DNA of 64,000 nt from Stenotrophomonas pavanii (GCF_900101175.1 NZ_FNFQ01000014.1:1-64000); one strand, 5' to 3'. Shown: positions 35,796 to 44,627, numbered from the stretch's first letter. Made by a program: numbers and translations. The notes: generated by a model from the letters alone, not told the origin.

Positions 35796-37439
35796 ATGAA
35801 CCCGAGCTGGGATACGTTGGAACGCAGTCGCCAGACGCGCCTGGAACGGGCCGCGCCGTGGGCCCGGGGACGCAGCGTTGCCGCCAGCGACATCGGCGAC
35901 CTGCTGCATGCGCTGCTGGAACCCGGCGACAAGGTCTGCCTGGAAGGCAACAACCAGAAGCAGGCCGATTTCCTCGCCCAGGCGCTGGCCGACCTCGACC
36001 CGGCGCGGGTCCATGACCTGCACATGGTGCAGTCGGTGCTGTCCCTGCCCTCGCACCTGGATGTATTCGAGCGTGGCATCGCCTCGAAACTGGACTTCTC
36101 GTTCTCCGGCCCGCAGTCCGTGCGGCTGGCCAACCTGGTGGCCGAGGGGCGCATCCAGATCGGCGCCATCCACACCTACCTGGAGCTGTTCGGCCGCTAC
36201 TTCATCGACCTGACCCCGCGCGTAGCGCTGGTCGCAGCACAGGCCGCAGATCGCCACGGCAACCTGTACACCGGGCCGAATACCGAAGACACCCCGGTGA
36301 TCGTCGAGGCCACGGCGTTTGGAGGCGGCATCGTCATTGCCCAGGTCAACGAGATCGTCGACACCCTCCCCCGCGTCGATATCCCCGCCGATTGGGTCAA
36401 CTTCGTGGTGCAGGCGCCGCGTCCCAACCACATCGAACCGCTGTTCACCCGCGACCCGGCGCAGATCTCCGAGATCCAGGTGTTGATGGCAATGATGGCG
36501 ATCAAAGGCATCTACGCCGAGTACGGCGTCAACCGCCTCAACCATGGCATCGGCTTCGACACGGCCGCCATCGAACTACTGCTGCCCACCTACGCCGAAT
36601 CACTCGGGCTGAAGGGAAAGATCTGCCAGCACTGGGCGCTCAATCCACATCCGGCGCTGATTCCGGCAATCGAATCGGGCTTCGTGAAGTCGGTGCATTC
36701 CTTTGGTTCCGAACTGGGCATGGAGAAGTACATCGCCGCACGCAGCGATGTGTTCTTCACCGGTGCCGATGGCTCGATGCGCTCCAACCGCGCGTTCTCG
36801 CAGACCGCCGGCCTGTATGCCTGTGACATGTTCATCGGCTCGACGTTGCAGGTCGACCTGCAGGGCAACAGCTCCACCGCCACCCGCGACCGCATCGCCG
36901 GGTTTGGCGGCGCGCCGAACATGGGCTCGGATGCACGTGGTCGCCGCCATGCCAGCGACGCCTGGATCAAGGCCGGCCAGCAGGCCGCGCGCCCGGGCGA
37001 GATGCCGCGCGGGCGCAAGCTGGTGGTGCAGATGGTGGAGACCTTCCGCGAGCACATGGCACCGGCCTTCGTCGAACGGCTCGATGCCTGGGAACTGGCC
37101 GAGCGCGCGCAGATGCCGCTGCCGCCCGTGATGATCTATGGCGACGACGTCAGCCATGTGCTGACCGAGGAAGGCATCGCCAACCTGCTGCTGTGCCGCA
37201 CCCCGGAAGAACGCGAACAGGCGATCCGGGGCGTGGCCGGCTACACCGCAGTGGGCATGGGCCGCGACCGCGCGATGGTGGAGAACCTGCGCGACCGCGG
37301 CGTGATCCGTCGTCCCGACGACCTCGGTATCTCGGTGCGCGATGCCAGCCGTGACCTGCTGGCGGCGCGGTCGGTGAAGGACCTGGTGCGCTGGTCCGGC
37401 GGCCTGTACGACCCGCCCAAGCGCTTCCGCAACTGGTAA
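35796..37439 (+). CDS. mdcA: Malonate decarboxylase alpha subunit (acetyl-S-ACP:malonate ACP transferase)
   Basis: MdcA (547 residues) exchanges the acetyl group on the acyl carrier protein for malonate, giving malonyl-S-ACP and acetate. It opens with WDTLERSRQTRLERAA and contains KVCLEGNNQKQADFLA, FDLTPRVALVAAQAADRHGNLYTGPNTEDTPVIVEATAF-type motifs of the CoA-transferase-like fold, here LTPRVALVAAQAADRHGNLY. Length agrees with the family. It is the first gene of a compact operon whose genes are adjacent or overlap. ATG 35796 follows the operator-like repeat closely, and no strong Shine-Dalgarno sequence is visible. Confidence 0.95.
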   Translation: MNPSWDTLERSRQTRLERAAPWARGRSVAASDIGDLLHALLEPGDKVCLEGNNQKQADFLAQALADLDPARVHDLHMVQSVLSLPSHLDVFERGIASKLDFSFSGPQSVRLANLVAEGRIQIGAIHTYLELFGRYFIDLTPRVALVAAQAADRHGNLYTGPNTEDTPVIVEATAFGGGIVIAQVNEIVDTLPRVDIPADWVNFVVQAPRPNHIEPLFTRDPAQISEIQVLMAMMAIKGIYAEYGVNRLNHGIGFDTAAIELLLPTYAESLGLKGKICQHWALNPHPALIPAIESGFVKSVHSFGSELGMEKYIAARSDVFFTGADGSMRSNRAFSQTAGLYACDMFIGSTLQVDLQGNSSTATRDRIAGFGGAPNMGSDARGRRHASDAWIKAGQQAARPGEMPRGRKLVVQMVETFREHMAPAFVERLDAWELAERAQMPLPPVMIYGDDVSHVLTEEGIANLLLCRTPEEREQAIRGVAGYTAVGMGRDRAMVENLRDRGVIRRPDDLGISVRDASRDLLAARSVKDLVRWSGGLYDPPKRFRNW

Positions 37440-37449
37440 GGGGCTGAGC

Positions 37450-37770
37450 ATGGAAACCCTCGACTATCGATTCGACGGCCGCACCCGCGTGCAGTTCCCG
37501 CACGATGCGGTGCTGGTGGGCGTGCTGGCTTCGGGCAACCTGGAGATCCTGCTGGAGCCTGTGGCACAGGAGGGTGCGATGACCGTGCGCATCATCACCG
37601 CTGCGCAGGGCTTCGGCAGCATCTGGCAGGCGGTGATCGCCGACTTCGCGCACCGCCATCCGCTGTGCGACGTGCGCGTGTCGATCAATGACGCCGGTGC
37701 CACCCCGGCGGTGGTCAGCCTGCGCCTGGACCAGGCCGTGGAAACCCTGCTGGCCGGAGGCAAGCCATGA
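37450..37770 (+). CDS. mdcC: Malonate decarboxylase acyl carrier protein (delta subunit)
   Basis: MdcC (106 residues) is the acyl carrier protein of the complex. It carries a 2'-(5''-triphosphoribosyl)-3'-dephospho-CoA arm on a serine; by comparison with the Klebsiella protein the site is Ser28 in VLASGNLEIL. The C-terminal half contains RVSINDAGATPAVVSLRLDQA, typical of the family. It starts 10 bp after mdcA, and its stop overlaps the start of mdcD (ATGA). MdcB and MdcG encoded downstream make and attach the prosthetic group. Confidence 0.93.
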   Translation: METLDYRFDGRTRVQFPHDAVLVGVLASGNLEILLEPVAQEGAMTVRIITAAQGFGSIWQAVIADFAHRHPLCDVRVSINDAGATPAVVSLRLDQAVETLLAGGKP

Positions 37771-38675
37771 GCCACGTACAACGCCACAGCTATTACGAAG
37801 CCGATGCACGCGAACGCATTGCCGGGCTGGTCGACGCGGGTTCGTTCCGCGAGTTCCTCGGCCCGGCACGGCGGATGACGAGTCCGCACCTGGCCCAACT
37901 CGACCAGCCCGCGGCGTTCGACGACGGCATCGTGGTCGGCGAAGCCACGCTGCGGGGCAAGCGCGTGCTGCTGGCCGCACAGCAGGGTGCATTCATGGGC
38001 GGCGGCGTGGGCGAGGTGCACGGCGCCAAGCTGACCGGGCTGCTGCGCCGCGCCGCCGACACCCGGCCTGACGGCGTGCTGCTGCTGCTGGATACCGGCG
38101 GCGTGCGCCTGCACGAAGCCAATGCCGGGCTGATCGCCATTTCCGAAATCATGCGCGCCACCCTGGGTGCACGCGCTGCCGGCGTGCCGGTGATCGCGCT
38201 GATCGGCAGCGGCAACGGCGCCTTCGGCGGCATGGGCATCGTCGCCCGCTGCTGCACCACGGTCATCATGTCCGAAGAGGGGCGCCTGTCGCTGTCCGGC
38301 CCGGAAGTGATCGAGACCGTACGCGGCGTGGAAGAGTTCGACTCACGCGATCGCGCGCTGGTCTGGCGCGTGACCGGTGGCAAGCACCGGTACCTGATCG
38401 ACCAGGCGCAGGTGCTGGTGCCCGACACCATCGCAGCGTTCGCGCAGGCCGCAGCCAATGCGCTGCAGCCCGACACCAGCAGCAGCGATACCGACACGGC
38501 GCTGAGCGCCCTGCAGGCCCGCCACGCCGCGTTGAAGGCTCGCGTGCAGGCCTGGGGCGATTGCCGCGACGGTCTGGAGATCTGGGCCCGCCAGGGCATC
38601 GCCGAACCCGAGCGGCTGCCAGTGTTGGACACCGATGCCTTCCTCGCCGCCACCGCTGGCCGGAGCCTGCCATGA
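37767..38675 (+). CDS. mdcD: Malonate decarboxylase beta subunit
   Basis: MdcD (302 residues) forms, with MdcE, the decarboxylase that releases CO2 from malonyl-S-ACP. It has a crotonase-like carboxyltransferase fold: GRVLLAAQQGAFMGGGVGEVHGAKL-type glycine loop (here QQGAFMGGGVGEVHG), the segment LLLLDTGGVRLHEANAGL, and ALIGSGNGAFGGMGIVAR. Length fits the family. Its start overlaps mdcC by four bases and its stop overlaps mdcE by four, so the three are translationally coupled in fixed ratio. Confidence 0.95.
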   Translation: MSHVQRHSYYEADARERIAGLVDAGSFREFLGPARRMTSPHLAQLDQPAAFDDGIVVGEATLRGKRVLLAAQQGAFMGGGVGEVHGAKLTGLLRRAADTRPDGVLLLLDTGGVRLHEANAGLIAISEIMRATLGARAAGVPVIALIGSGNGAFGGMGIVARCCTTVIMSEEGRLSLSGPEVIETVRGVEEFDSRDRALVWRVTGGKHRYLIDQAQVLVPDTIAAFAQAAANALQPDTSSSDTDTALSALQARHAALKARVQAWGDCRDGLEIWARQGIAEPERLPVLDTDAFLAATAGRSLP

Positions 38676-39382
38676 CTGCACCGCTGCAGACCCTGTTCGA
38701 TGCGCTGTTCCCTCGTGGGCACGCCATTGCGGTGGACGATTCGGTACTGACCGGCAGCGCAGCCACCGACGATGGCGAGGTGACCGTGATCGGCACCACC
38801 GACCGCATCGAGGTCGGCGTCGACCATGCGCTCGTCCTGGCCGAAGCCGTGCTGGCCAGCACCGCCGCGCACCCGCAGCGGCCGATCGTGATGCTGGCCG
38901 ATACCGCCGGCCAGCGCCTGGCGCGGCGCGATGAGCTGCTGGGCATCAATGGCTACTTTGCACATCTGGCGCAGACGCTCGACCTGGCGCGCCGGCGTGG
39001 CGCGCGCCTCGTCACGCTGGTCTACGGCGAATCGGTCAGCGGTGGCTTCCTGTCCTTCGGCCTGATGGCCGACCACATCCACGCCCTGCCCGATGCGCAG
39101 GTGCGGGTGATGGACCTGCGCGCGATGGCACGGGTGACCAAGCAGCCGCTGGAGAAACTGCAGGCGCTCAGCCAGAGCTCGCCGGTGTTCGCCCCGGGCG
39201 TGGCCAACTACGTGGCGATGGGCGCGGTGGAATCGGTGTGGGAAGGCGACCTTGCCCAGCACCTGCTGCGGGCCCTGCGCGCGCCGGTCGAAGGCGACCT
39301 GCGCGCCGCACGCGGCGCTCAGCGCGGCGGTCGCATGCTGGCCGCACGCGTGGCCGCAGCCGTGAGCCAGGGCGATGCCTGA
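38672..39382 (+). CDS. mdcE: Malonate decarboxylase gamma subunit
   Basis: MdcE (236 residues) is the second crotonase-like subunit of the decarboxylase. It shows IVMLADTAGQRLARRDELLGINGY and TLVYGESVSGGFLSFGLMADHIHALP, the loops that line the active site with MdcD. Length is typical for members not fused to MdcD. ATG 38672 overlaps the mdcD stop codon; an in-frame extension upstream lies wholly within mdcD and is not supported. The 3' end overlaps mdcG by eight bases. Confidence 0.94.
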   Translation: MTAPLQTLFDALFPRGHAIAVDDSVLTGSAATDDGEVTVIGTTDRIEVGVDHALVLAEAVLASTAAHPQRPIVMLADTAGQRLARRDELLGINGYFAHLAQTLDLARRRGARLVTLVYGESVSGGFLSFGLMADHIHALPDAQVRVMDLRAMARVTKQPLEKLQALSQSSPVFAPGVANYVAMGAVESVWEGDLAQHLLRALRAPVEGDLRAARGAQRGGRMLAARVAAAVSQGDA

Positions 39383-40016
39383 GCGGCTGCCCCGCCATAC
39401 GCTGGTCTGGCTGTCAGCGTACGCCGGCTGGCAGGCAGACATCGCCGCGCATGAACCGCGCTTGGCCGCCTGGTTTGCGCAGGGCCTGCCGGCCATCGTC
39501 GCCCGGCGTGCCGCCGACGATGCCGATCCCCGCCTGCGCCTGGGCGTACCGCTGCCGCCCGCCGAGGGCAAACTGCGCCTGGCCCTGCGCGTGCCTGCAC
39601 ACGATGTGCTGCGCACTGCGCCACCACCGGCGCTTCAGGCGGTGCTGGAAGGCGACGTGGTGCAGGACTGGCAGCGCCCCCTGCAGGCACTGCAGGACAT
39701 CGCCGCGGCGCGCGTATTCGGAGCCTTCGCTTGGCAGCACCTCACTGGACTGCACTATGTGCACGCGCGCTCGGACATCGATCTGCTGTGGCGGATCGAT
39801 ACCACCGCGCAGGCCGACGCCCTGGCTGCAAGGCTGCAGGCATGGGAAACGCGATACGGCCGACGGGTCGATGGCGAACTGTGCCTGGCCGACGGCGCCG
39901 CCGTGAACTGGCGGGAATACGCGGGGCGCAGTCGCGAGGTACTGGTCAAGCGCCCGGCCGGCGCCGCGCTGGAACTGCGAGAGTCCGTATTCGCCGCTGC
40001 CGGGGTGAGCGCATGA
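39375..40016 (+). CDS. mdcG: Malonate decarboxylase holo-ACP synthase (phosphoribosyl-dephospho-CoA transferase)
   Basis: MdcG (213 residues) transfers the triphosphoribosyl-dephospho-CoA group to MdcC. The nucleotidyltransferase motif lies at VHARSDIDLLWRID, with Asp134 and Asp136 as the metal-binding pair. The opening LPRHTLVWLS matches the family. It overlaps mdcE by eight bases and mdcB by four, so it is made as part of the operon. The last residues are rich in Ala and the protein ends within the mdcB start. Confidence 0.92.
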   Translation: MPERLPRHTLVWLSAYAGWQADIAAHEPRLAAWFAQGLPAIVARRAADDADPRLRLGVPLPPAEGKLRLALRVPAHDVLRTAPPPALQAVLEGDVVQDWQRPLQALQDIAAARVFGAFAWQHLTGLHYVHARSDIDLLWRIDTTAQADALAARLQAWETRYGRRVDGELCLADGAAVNWREYAGRSREVLVKRPAGAALELRESVFAAAGVSA

Positions 40017-40870
40017 ACGCCGTCGCGCAGCCGACTGCCCGGCCGGCCGCCGCCGTGGACTGCGCGCGCCTGGGGCGCCTCGCCGTTGCCAGCCTGCATG
40101 CAGAACTGGCCCTGGCACCGAAACCGGGACTGGTCACGCCGTTCGACCGCGGCAGCCATCACGACATGGATGCGCGTACGTTCCTGCGCAGCCTGTTCGC
40201 GCTGCGCCACTATTTCACCGCCGTGGCCCGCCTCGGTGCAGCCGGGGCGGACTTCGAGGCGATGCGCCGGTGTGGCATTGCCGCCGAAGCCGCGATGCTG
40301 CGCGCGACCGGCGGCATCAACACCCATCGTGGCGCGGTCTTCAGTCTCGGCCTGTTGGTGGCGGCCGCCGCGGCCTGCCGCTCCCGCTTGGGCCATGCGG
40401 CCACCGGTGAGCAGGTCTGCCTGGAAGTCCGTCGCTGGGCTGCGGACTTCGCACGGGCACCGCTGGATGCAGGTAGCCCGGGCCAACGTGCGCGCGCCCT
40501 GCACAAGGTGCCAGGCGTGCGCGAACAGGCCACCGCCGGCTACCCGCTGTTGCGCGAGGTGGCGCTGCCGGTCCTGCGCGATGCACTGGCCAATGGGCTG
40601 GCGCGCGAGGCCGCGATGTGTCACACGCTGATGCAGCTGGTCGCACACACCGACGACCTCAACCTGCTGCATCGCGGTGGTGCTGAAGGCCTGCGCTGGG
40701 CGCAGCAGCAGGCCCGTCGTTTCCTGGCCGAAGGTGGTGCCTTCGCACACGATTGGCGGCCGCGCCTGCACGTCATCGCCGACGCCTTCGTTGCACGCCA
40801 CCTCAGCCCCGGTGGCAGCGCCGACCTGCTTGCCTGCAGCCTGTTCCTGCTGCAGCAGGAGGGCACATGA
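40013..40870 (+). CDS. mdcB: Triphosphoribosyl-dephospho-CoA synthase
   Basis: MdcB (285 residues) makes the precursor of the prosthetic group from dephospho-CoA and ATP. The CitG/MdcB family motifs are ELALAPKPGLVTPFDRGSHHDM near residue 32 and ATGGINTHRGAVFSLGLL near residue 97, followed by HTLMQLVAHTDDLNLLHRGG near the end. The gene overlaps mdcG and mdcH by four bases each. ATG 40013 is in the ATGA overlap; the open frame upstream belongs to antisense noise in mdcG. Confidence 0.94.
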   Translation: MNAVAQPTARPAAAVDCARLGRLAVASLHAELALAPKPGLVTPFDRGSHHDMDARTFLRSLFALRHYFTAVARLGAAGADFEAMRRCGIAAEAAMLRATGGINTHRGAVFSLGLLVAAAAACRSRLGHAATGEQVCLEVRRWAADFARAPLDAGSPGQRARALHKVPGVREQATAGYPLLREVALPVLRDALANGLAREAAMCHTLMQLVAHTDDLNLLHRGGAEGLRWAQQQARRFLAEGGAFAHDWRPRLHVIADAFVARHLSPGGSADLLACSLFLLQQEGT

Positions 40871-41787
40871 GCCTTGCCCTGCTCTGCCCTGGACAGGGCG
40901 CGCAACATGCGGCGATGTTCGATCGCGTGCGCGACGTTGCTGCTGCGCGGCTGGTGCTCGATGCCACGGACGAACTGCTGGGCCGCGATGCATTCGCCGC
41001 CGCGGCGGCCGACGACCGCTTTGACAATGCGAAGGCGCAGGCGCTGCTGTGCGCGGCCAGCCTGGCGCACTGGCAGGGCCTGCGCGAGGCATTGCCAACG
41101 CCGACAGTGATCGCGGGCTACAGCATCGGGGAGTTGGCCGCGCATGCCATCGCCGGCAGCTTCGACACCACGACCTGCCTTGCCCTGGCCGCGCAGCGCG
41201 CGCGGCTGATGGATGCCGCCAGTCCGGATGGTGCCGGGCTGCAGGCAGTCCTGGGGCTGGACCGCATTGCCGCGCAGCGCCTGTGCGATGCGCACGGCGC
41301 GTTCATCGCGATTGCCAATGGTGATGACCACTTCATCCTGGGGGGTGCACGGCCGTCGCTACTCGCCTTGGCGGCAGATGCACAGGCGTTCGGCGCGGAA
41401 ATCCGTCCGTTGCCGGTCCATGTGCCCGCGCACACGCCGCTGCTGGCCGGCGCGGTGGCGTCGTTTGCCGCCGTGCTCGAAGCAGCGCAGATGCGGGCAC
41501 CACGCCTGCCCCTGCTGGCCGGCATCGACGCGCGACCGGTGCGGGATCGCACAACGGCGGTCCACACGCTGTCGGCGCAGCTGGCGCAGACCATCGAATG
41601 GGCGCAGGTGATGCGCCAGGCCTTCGAGCGTGGCGCGCGGGTGTTCCTGCAGCTGGGCCCGGGCAACGCATTGGCGCGCATGGTCGCGCCGGCCTATCCG
41701 TGCTGCGAGGTACGCGCGGTGGAAGAGTTCCAGAGCCTTGAAGGCGCCGCGGCCTGGGTCCGCAGTGCGCTGCAACGGCGGCAGTAA
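40867..41787 (+). CDS. mdcH: Malonyl-CoA:ACP transacylase of the malonate decarboxylase
   Basis: MdcH (306 residues) loads malonyl groups from malonyl-CoA onto MdcC to prime the complex. It is FabD-like: CPGQGAQHAAMF at residues 7-18, the nucleophile Ser86 in AGYSIGELAAH, and His189 in VHVPAHTPLL. It overlaps mdcB by four bases and closes the enzyme part of the operon. A 105-bp interval follows before the transporter gene. Confidence 0.93.
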   Translation: MSLALLCPGQGAQHAAMFDRVRDVAAARLVLDATDELLGRDAFAAAAADDRFDNAKAQALLCAASLAHWQGLREALPTPTVIAGYSIGELAAHAIAGSFDTTTCLALAAQRARLMDAASPDGAGLQAVLGLDRIAAQRLCDAHGAFIAIANGDDHFILGGARPSLLALAADAQAFGAEIRPLPVHVPAHTPLLAGAVASFAAVLEAAQMRAPRLPLLAGIDARPVRDRTTAVHTLSAQLAQTIEWAQVMRQAFERGARVFLQLGPGNALARMVAPAYPCCEVRAVEEFQSLEGAAAWVRSALQRRQ

Positions 41788-41892
41788 CGGGTTCGAGCAG
41801 TACGTATCACGCAACACGCTGTACGTCGCCTTACCCCGGGGATGGCGGGTCTCCATCCGCGCTGTACGTGAGTCACGTGTCTGGGAGGGCGC

Positions 41893-43260
41893 ATGAGTCC
41901 ACAAATCGCAACGATCATCGGTCTGGTGATCATGTTCATCGTCGCCACGGCGATGCCGATCAACATGGGGGCCGTCGCCTTCGCGCTGGCCTTCATCATC
42001 GGCGGGCTGTGGGTCGACATGGGCGGCAAGGAGGTCCTGGCCGGCTTTCCCGGCGATCTGTTCCTGACCCTGGTCGGCATCACCTACCTGTTCGCCATCG
42101 CGCAGAAGAACGGCACCATCGACCTGCTGGTGCACTGGGCAGTGAAAGCGGTGCGTGGCCATATCGTGGCCATTCCGTGGGTGATGTTCGTGATCACCGC
42201 GGTCCTCACCGCGTTCGGCGCGCTGGGCCCGGCGGCGGTCGCGATCATCGGCCCGGTCGCCCTGCGCTTTGCCAAGCAGTACAACATCAATCCACTGATG
42301 ATGGGCCTGCTGGTCATCCATGGTGCGCAGGCCGGCGGCTTCTCGCCCATCAGCGTGTACGGCAGCATCACCAATGGCGTGGTGCAGAAAGCCGGGCTGG
42401 AAGTGACCGAGATGGCGGTGTTCCTGACCAGCCTGGGCTTCAACTTCATGATGGCGACGATCTGCTTCTTCGCTTTCGGTGGCATCGCCCTGCTGCGTCG
42501 CGGCTCGATCACCGCAGCAGGAACGATCGGCAGTGCGGAACTGGCGATGGCCGGTGGCCCGCAGGCGTCATCGCGCCAGTTCGCGATCGAAGGCCATGGC
42601 GCGCTGGTCGCGGCGGGCGGCGGCACCCTGTCCAACGATCCGGCGGCGTTGGATGCGGTCAGCCTGACCCGGGAGCGGTTGTTCACCCTGATCGGCCTGC
42701 TCGGCCTGGGCGTGGCCGCGCTGATCTACAACCTCAACGTCGGCCTGGTCTCGATCACCGTGGCGGTGGCGCTGGCGCTGCTGTCGCCGCAGAGCCAGAA
42801 GGGCGCGGTCGACGGCATCAGCTGGTCCACCGTGCTGCTGATCTGCGGCGTGGTGACCTACATCGGCGTACTGGAACATGCCGGCGCGGTGGACTTCATC
42901 GGCAACGGCGTCTCCGACATCGGCATCCCGCTGCTCGGCGCGCTTCTGGTCTGCTACGTCGGCGGCATCGTCTCCGCATTCGCCTCGTCGGCCGCGGTGC
43001 TCGGCGCAACGATTCCATTGGCCGTGCCGTTCCTGATGCAGGGTCACCTCAGCGCCGCTGGCGTGATCTGCGCGCTGGCGGTGTCGTCCACCATCGTCGA
43101 TGTCAGCCCGTTCTCCACCAATGGCGCACTGGTGGTGGCTTCGGCAGCCAAGGAAGAGCGCGAGAGCCTGTTCCGTCGCTTCCTGGTGTACAGCGGCCTG
43201 GTGGTGGCGCTGGGGCCGTTGCTGGCCTGGCTGGTGTTCGTGGTGCCGGGCTGGATGTAA
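41893..43260 (+). CDS. MatC-like dicarboxylate (malonate) carrier
   Basis: This 455-residue protein has about 12 hydrophobic helices. The start (IATIIGLVIMFIVATAMPINMGAVAFALAF, here from MSPQIATIIGL) and the loop GKEVLAGFPGDLFLTLVGITYLFAIAQKNGT match the MatC N-terminal domain of SLC13-like dicarboxylate carriers; the second half has the matching VSSTIVDVSPFSTNGALVV motif. Its place behind mdcH and before the regulator strongly suggests malonate uptake. Other mdc operons use MdcLM/MadLM or MdcF carriers instead, so this is a carrier swap. It lies 105 bp after mdcH. Confidence 0.88.
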   Translation: MSPQIATIIGLVIMFIVATAMPINMGAVAFALAFIIGGLWVDMGGKEVLAGFPGDLFLTLVGITYLFAIAQKNGTIDLLVHWAVKAVRGHIVAIPWVMFVITAVLTAFGALGPAAVAIIGPVALRFAKQYNINPLMMGLLVIHGAQAGGFSPISVYGSITNGVVQKAGLEVTEMAVFLTSLGFNFMMATICFFAFGGIALLRRGSITAAGTIGSAELAMAGGPQASSRQFAIEGHGALVAAGGGTLSNDPAALDAVSLTRERLFTLIGLLGLGVAALIYNLNVGLVSITVAVALALLSPQSQKGAVDGISWSTVLLICGVVTYIGVLEHAGAVDFIGNGVSDIGIPLLGALLVCYVGGIVSAFASSAAVLGATIPLAVPFLMQGHLSAAGVICALAVSSTIVDVSPFSTNGALVVASAAKEERESLFRRFLVYSGLVVALGPLLAWLVFVVPGWM

Positions 43261-43270
43261 CCGCCATCGG

Positions 43271-43293
43271 GTCGTGCCGGCCGCTGGCCGGCG
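43271..43293. repeat. Single SMAG element (GTCG variant)
   Basis: A forward element reading GTCGTGCCGGCC...GGCCGGCGCGAC sits in the 56-bp gap between the carrier and regulator genes. Both ends carry the same T-to-C type change (GTCG/CGAC), so the palindrome is intact. Confidence 0.75.
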
Positions 43294-43316
43294 CGACCTG
43301 GCGTTACACTCTGCGC

Positions 43317-44036
43317 ATGGCCATTGCCCCTGCCCCGCGGTCACCGAAGAAGCGCGCGCCTCTGTACGAAGAGGTGGCCGAACACGTGCGCGAGCGCATC
43401 TATGACTACCGGTTGCCGCCGGGCGAGTGGATCGACGAGCCCGCGCTGTGCGAAGAACTGGGTATCAGCCGTACGCCCCTGCGCGAGGCGTTGAAGCTGC
43501 TGGCAGCCGAAGGCCTGGTACAGATCGATGCCGGTCGTGGCAGCCGGGTCACCCGGCTGACGCTGGAAGACCTCAACCAGCTGTTCCCGGTGATGGCCAT
43601 GCTGGAAGGCCGTTGCGCCCACGAGGCGGTCAGGCACATCGACGATGCCGGCGTGCAACAGCTGGAGGCCCTGCATGCGGCGATGGAAGCGGCGGCGGCC
43701 GAGGGCAACATCGCCGAGTACTACCGCAACAACTACCTGATCCACGAAACCGTGCAGCATTACGCCGGCAACCCGTGGCTGATCCGCATCACCCACGACC
43801 TGCACCGCATCCTGAAGATGCATCGCGGCCGCCAGCTGCTGACCCCGGGGCGCACCGCGCAATCGCTGGCCGAGCACCGCGAGCTGATGGAGTGCTTCCG
43901 TCGCCGCGACGCGCAGGCCGCCGAACGCACCATGGAACGCCACCTGCTCAGCCAGGGCCAGGCCCTGGCCGCCTATGTGGCGGCAGGCGGGCTGTTGAAC
44001 GTACCGGCGCCCTTGCCCACCGAAGGCGGCGGCTGA
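43317..44036 (+). CDS. GntR/FCD family regulator of the mdc operon (MdcY-like)
   Basis: This 239-residue regulator has an N-terminal GntR winged helix (residues ~15-82: YEEVAEHVRERIYDYRLPPGEWIDEPALCEELGISRTPLREALKLLAAEGLVQ) — a typical pattern with R-T-P-L-R-E-A-L — and a C-terminal FCD helical ligand domain (about 90-225) with possible metal ligands in HETVQHYAG and EHRELMECF. Malonate or malonyl-CoA is the likely effector by context. The last residues (GLLNVPAPLPTEGGG) are encoded by the first unit of a 100-bp tandem array, so its C-terminal tail may vary between strains. Confidence 0.9.
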   Translation: MAIAPAPRSPKKRAPLYEEVAEHVRERIYDYRLPPGEWIDEPALCEELGISRTPLREALKLLAAEGLVQIDAGRGSRVTRLTLEDLNQLFPVMAMLEGRCAHEAVRHIDDAGVQQLEALHAAMEAAAAEGNIAEYYRNNYLIHETVQHYAGNPWLIRITHDLHRILKMHRGRQLLTPGRTAQSLAEHRELMECFRRRDAQAAERTMERHLLSQGQALAAYVAAGGLLNVPAPLPTEGGG

Positions 44037-44589
44037 GCGGATGTGGTTGCCGGCCAGCGGCCGGCACTACCGGACGGGACCTTGGTTGGGCTGTCTAACG
44101 TGCCGTGGGCGCTTGCCCGCCGAAGGCGTCTGCTGAGCGGATGTGGTTGCCGGCCAGCGGCCGGCACTACCGGGACGGGGCCTTGGTTGGGCTGTCGAAC
44201 GTGCCGTGGGCGCTTGCCCGCCGAAGGTGGCGGCTGAGCGGAAGAGGTTGCCGGCCAGCGGCCGGCACTACCGGACGTGAGCTTGGTTGGGCTGTTGAAC
44301 GTGCCAGGGGCGCTTGCCCGCCGAAGGTGGCGGCTGATGGGATGTGGTTGCGGGCCAGCGGCCGGCACTACCGGACGTGAGCTTGGTTGGGCTGTTGAAC
44401 GTACCGGCGCCCTTGCCCACCGAAGGCGGCGGCTGAGCGGATGTGGTTGCCGGCCAGCGGCCGGCACTACCGGACGGGACCTTGGTTGGGCTGTCGAACG
44501 TGCCGGGGGCGCTTGCCCGCCGAAGGTGGCGGCTGAGCGGAAGAGGTTGCCGGCCAGCGGCCGGCACTACCGGACGTGGCCGTGGTTGG
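43991..44589. repeat. Tandem array of six ~100-bp units with embedded SMAG elements
   Basis: Six head-to-tail units start at 43991, 44090, 44191, 44291, 44391 and 44490 (lengths 99-101 bp). Each runs from GCTGTTGAACGT or a close variant through GCTTGCCCGCCGAAGG, GGCTGAGCGG, a reverse SMAG core and ACCGGACG...CTTGGTTGG. Unit 1 contains the last 15 codons and stop of the GntR gene; unit 5 is nearly identical to it, while the others differ at a few shared positions. No gene is carried by the 550 bp after the stop codon. The array is contiguous without unique spacers. Confidence 0.95.
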
Positions 44590-44612
44590 GTAGTGCCGGC
44601 CGCTGGCCGGCA
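44590..44612. repeat. Forward SMAG closing the array
   Basis: A perfect forward SMAG (GTAGTGCCGGCC...) directly abuts the last array unit, in opposite orientation to the six SMAG copies inside it. It thus pairs with the last unit's copy as a head-to-head dimer and caps the array before the convergent small-protein gene. Confidence 0.85.
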
Positions 44613-44627
44613 TCCCGTAACGTCTCG

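Noticed and set aside
41868..44036. A single 722-codon protein joining the carrier region and the GntR regulator
   Set aside because: The first part is in a different frame from the real carrier and lacks hydrophobic helices; only the part from 43317 has the GntR fold.
43991..44589. CRISPR array
   Set aside because: Units are contiguous ~100-bp copies of a gene end plus SMAG, without unique spacers of constant length, and no cas gene is near.
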